Shown one piece after another: positions 61,719 through 64,000 of a stretch of 64,000 bases of DNA. Numbering within the stretch: the stretch's first letter is position 1; each line of letters begins with the position of its first letter. Source of the stretch: Nocardioides plantarum. GTDB lineage: Bacteria; Actinomycetota; Actinomycetes; Propionibacteriales; Nocardioidaceae. A program made the translations under genes and the position numbers. Location: contig NZ_VDMS01000001.1 of NCBI RefSeq assembly GCF_006346395.1, forward strand, positions 1,550,001 through 1,614,000, in the 5' to 3' direction. The notes below the pieces were generated by a model, which searched no databases, had not been told where the DNA came from, and was given only the letters and a program-made list of their open reading frames with translations.

Positions 61719-62215
61719 GAGCGGTCCAGGAGATCGGGGGTGAAGCGCTTGGTCGAGTTGGGGTCCTCGCAGACCGGGTCGTCGGACTGGACGCCGATCG
61801 AGGGCAGGTCGAGGGTCATCTCGCCGCGCACGACCGCGTCGTCGGGCACGTCGGGGAAGTCGCGGGCGCGGACGGTCACGTCGTCGGCCACCCCGGCAGC
61901 CGTCAGCTGGGCGGTGATGGTCGAGATCGCCTCGTCGGCGTCGACCCGGTCGAAGTGGAGCACGACCCGCCGGTGGATCCCGTGGGCGTCGACGGTGTCG
62001 CCGTCGTGCCGCAGCACGTAGTCGAAGTCGGGCACGACCCCGCCCGGCAGCGGGTAGCAGCCGTTGGTCAGCCCGTCGGGCGGCAGCTCGGGGCGGTACT
62101 GCCCGCTCACGTCGGCGCGCCCGAAGGTCGGGCTGAGGAACAGCAGCACCAGCGCGACGAGGGCCCCGAGGACGGCGACCCGGTGGCGGGGGCGGGTCGG
62201 GACGAGTCGGCTCAT
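61715..62215 (-). CDS. Secreted/anchored protein of unknown function
   Basis: 166-aa protein with an N-terminal TM or signal segment (VAVLGALVALVLLFLSPTFG) and a ~130-residue extracytoplasmic domain with a CYPLPGGVVPDFDYVL motif, two cysteines (53 and ~149) and mixed alpha/beta pattern. No family recognised. It overlaps the GT-C-like gene by 4 bp, suggesting that its product assists that enzyme (inference). Divergent from the last gene of the window by 44 bp. Confidence 0.62.
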   Translation of the reverse strand: MSRLVPTRPRHRVAVLGALVALVLLFLSPTFGRADVSGQYRPELPPDGLTNGCYPLPGGVVPDFDYVLRHDGDTVDAHGIHRRVVLHFDRVDADEAISTITAQLTAAGVADDVTVRARDFPDVPDDAVVRGEMTLDLPSIGVQSDDPVCEDPNSTKRFTPDLLDRS

Positions 62216-62259
62216 GGCGGCACCATCCTAGGAAGGTGGCCACAGATAGAGTCCGCCGC

Positions 62260-64000
62260 ATGCTCGCTGGCGCTGTGCGGTCCCTCCGCGCGTGGGTGCC
62301 GTCGGCGGTCGCGTGGGTCGTCGTGGTGGTCCTCGCGGTGGCGACGACGGCCGGGCTGGCGGCCCGCTACCTGGCCGACGACGGGTCGCCGTACCCGCTG
62401 CTGACCCGCGAGGTCGGCGACCACCCGGTGCTCGCCGCGCTGTTCCTGGTGCTGTCGCTGGCGGCGTACGCCGTGGTGTTCCTGGGCCTGCGGACACTGC
62501 TGTCCCGGGACCGGTCGGAGCCGGGGACCGACCCGGCGCCCGGGGTGCCGGCGCGCCTGGCCCGGCTGGTCGGCCTGGTCGAATGGACCTACGCGCGATG
62601 GTGGCGGGTGTCGCTGGTGCTCGCGGTGCTGTGGCTGCCGTGGTTCCTCAGCTCGTTCCCCGGCCAGCCGAGTCCCGACCCGTCCAACATGTTCACCGAG
62701 TTCGTGTCGCGTCGCTCCGACTTCGCCGGGAGCTCGCCGTTCGCCGACGGCAGCGGCACGATCCCCTACGTCGACTACCCCACGTCGTCCTACCTGGTCA
62801 CCGACGGCGACAGCCTATGGTCCAACCACCACCCGTTCTTCCTGATGCTGGCCTACGGCTCGGTGAGCTCGGCGAGCATCGCCGTCTTCGACAGCCTGGT
62901 GCCGGCGCTGCTGGTGATGTCGGCGGCCTCGGCCCTGCTGACCCTGGTGGCCTTCGGGCGGGCGCTGGCGATCCTCGGCACGCTGGTGCCGGGCTGGCGG
63001 CCCCGCACCGCCGCCCTGGCCGTGCTCGCGCTGAGCCCGCTGATCGCGCTCTGGAGCCTGGCCGAGCACAAGAACCAGCTGTTCTGCGCAGCGTTCGTGT
63101 GGTGGCTGGCGCTGCTCGCGCGGCTGCTGCACTCCGACGGGGCGGTGCGGGCGCTCGGGCGACGCTGGTACGTCGAGACGTTCGTCGTCTCGCTCCTGAT
63201 GGCCGTCACGGTGCAGTTCGGGTGGATCCTGCTGGTCGCGCAGGCCGTGGTCATGGCGTTCCGCAGGCGGGAGCGGGTCGCGGTGCTCGTCGCGGTCGGC
63301 CTGCCCGCGGTGCTCGTGCACGGCGCGATCATGGCGCTGACGTCGGCCGGTGCGCTGATCCCCTCGGACCCGATCGAGACCAAGGGGGTGCAGCTGCAGG
63401 TCCTCGCGCTGATGCTCAACGAGCACCCCGACGCGCTCACCGCCGACCAGCGCGAGGACCTGTCGCGGATCTTCGACCTCGACGCGTTCGTGGCCAGCTT
63501 CGACCCCTCGACGTCGGACCCGCTGAAGTCGACCGGGCCGCTGTCGCGCAAGACGTCGAGCTTCCGCTACGAGACGGTGCAGCCCGAGGACTGGGACACG
63601 TTCGACGCGATCGTGCTCGACGTCGCGTCGCGCTATCCCGGGGCCTTCGTCGACGGCCTGTTCCTGAAGTCCTACCGCTACCTCGACCCCTTCGACGAGG
63701 GCACCGACTGGTACCCGCCCTGGTCCCCGGCGTACGACCGCACGATCGACGGCCACCGGGTCGCGCCGTTGGAGGTCAACCAGACCGCGCGCGCCTGGAC
63801 CCGCGACCGGGCCTTCGACTGCTACCAGGTGTCGGCGTGCCGGCCGGTGCTGTCGCACGGCGTCCGCACGATCGTCGTGGTGCTGCTGCTGGTCGCGGCG
63901 ATCGCCGCCCGCCGTCGCTTCGCCTGGCTGTGGGCGTTGCCGTTCGCGCTGCAGCTGGCGATCGCCGGGGTCTCCCCGCTGAGCGCGGGCGGGCGCTACG
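62260..64000 (+). CDS. Polytopic membrane protein (DUF6020-like), partial at the 3' end
   Basis: The frame from ATG 62260 stays open to the window end: at least 580 codons. The product begins MLAGAVRSLRAWVPSAVAWV and has ten or more TM helices. Extracytoplasmic loops carry LWSNHHPFFLMLAYGSVSS (His-His-Pro-Phe, as in DUF6020 glycosyltransferase-like proteins), EHKNQLFCAAFVWWLALLA, DPSNMFTEFVSRRSDF and PFDEGTDWYPPWSPAYDRT. Together with the adjacent GT-C-like gene it suggests a cell-envelope glycan or lipid modification locus. The stop lies outside this window. Confidence 0.75.
   Translation, partial: MLAGAVRSLRAWVPSAVAWVVVVVLAVATTAGLAARYLADDGSPYPLLTREVGDHPVLAALFLVLSLAAYAVVFLGLRTLLSRDRSEPGTDPAPGVPARLARLVGLVEWTYARWWRVSLVLAVLWLPWFLSSFPGQPSPDPSNMFTEFVSRRSDFAGSSPFADGSGTIPYVDYPTSSYLVTDGDSLWSNHHPFFLMLAYGSVSSASIAVFDSLVPALLVMSAASALLTLVAFGRALAILGTLVPGWRPRTAALAVLALSPLIALWSLAEHKNQLFCAAFVWWLALLARLLHSDGAVRALGRRWYVETFVVSLLMAVTVQFGWILLVAQAVVMAFRRRERVAVLVAVGLPAVLVHGAIMALTSAGALIPSDPIETKGVQLQVLALMLNEHPDALTADQREDLSRIFDLDAFVASFDPSTSDPLKSTGPLSRKTSSFRYETVQPEDWDTFDAIVLDVASRYPGAFVDGLFLKSYRYLDPFDEGTDWYPPWSPAYDRTIDGHRVAPLEVNQTARAWTRDRAFDCYQVSACRPVLSHGVRTIVVVLLLVAAIAARRRFAWLWALPFALQLAIAGVSPLSAGGRY

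Overview
The window is chromosomal DNA of a high-GC actinobacterium. Third codon positions are almost always G or C, GTG starts are common, and hairpins without U tracts lie between genes. Gene content and intergenic repeats resemble Nocardioides or a close relative; that assignment is inference, since no rRNA marker is present. Gene order partly matches the Mycobacterium tuberculosis neighbourhood purA - DUF3151 - fba - DedA, followed by SpoU methyltransferase - pyrE - clpB. No tRNA, rRNA, CRISPR array, prophage or transposase gene was seen. No gene-free stretch exceeds 300 bases.

Layout. 1-3.6 kb: a leftward cassette (small protein, secreted 49-residue peptide, DrrA/DrrB-type ABC exporter) facing a divergent HTH regulator. 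3.6-9.1 kb: a lipoprotein esterase, a Uma2 protein, purL and a bleomycin-hydrolase-like peptidase. 9.1-14.8 kb: a TetR/MFS efflux pair with two visible operators, a zinc-ribbon multi-TM protein and a secreted cell-wall protein. 14.9-24.9 kb: a methyltransferase, purQ/purS, small membrane proteins, an acyl-CoA ligase, an MMPL/MarR pair, an SRPBCC protein and purC. 25-32.5 kb: a sulfotransferase, a beta-propeller enzyme, a secreted M15-like protein, an HIT-like protein, an ABM protein, an ECF sigma remnant, purB, Uma2 and purD. 32.6-38.6 kb: two overlapping membrane Ser/Thr kinase-like genes, the second lacking the catalytic Asp, then purA. 38.6-44 kb: a lipid kinase, lysS, an AbiEi-like gene flanked by 71-bp identical palindromes, DUF3151 and fba. 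44-51.9 kb: a SigE-family sigma factor with its membrane partner, twin secreted Septum_form proteins, a TrmH-like methyltransferase, DedA, pyrE and an aminotransferase. 52-58 kb: clpB under an HspR/HAIR-like operator, then a HAD/GH65 disaccharide phosphorylase operon. 58-64 kb: DUF4393, DUF445 and three membrane or glycosyltransferase-like genes, the last cut by the window end.

How the genes work together. purL, purQ, purS, purC, purB, purD and purA are all on the minus strand within 33 kb but are not one operon. Together they cover most of IMP synthesis plus the step to adenylosuccinate. Several efflux systems have an adjacent local regulator (TetR, MarR, TrmB/LuxR-like). The most promising possibly undescribed parts are the regulator/peptide/exporter cassette at 42-3631, the kinase-pseudokinase receptor pair at 32658-37189, and the family of long hairpins, including the pair flanking the AbiEi-like gene.
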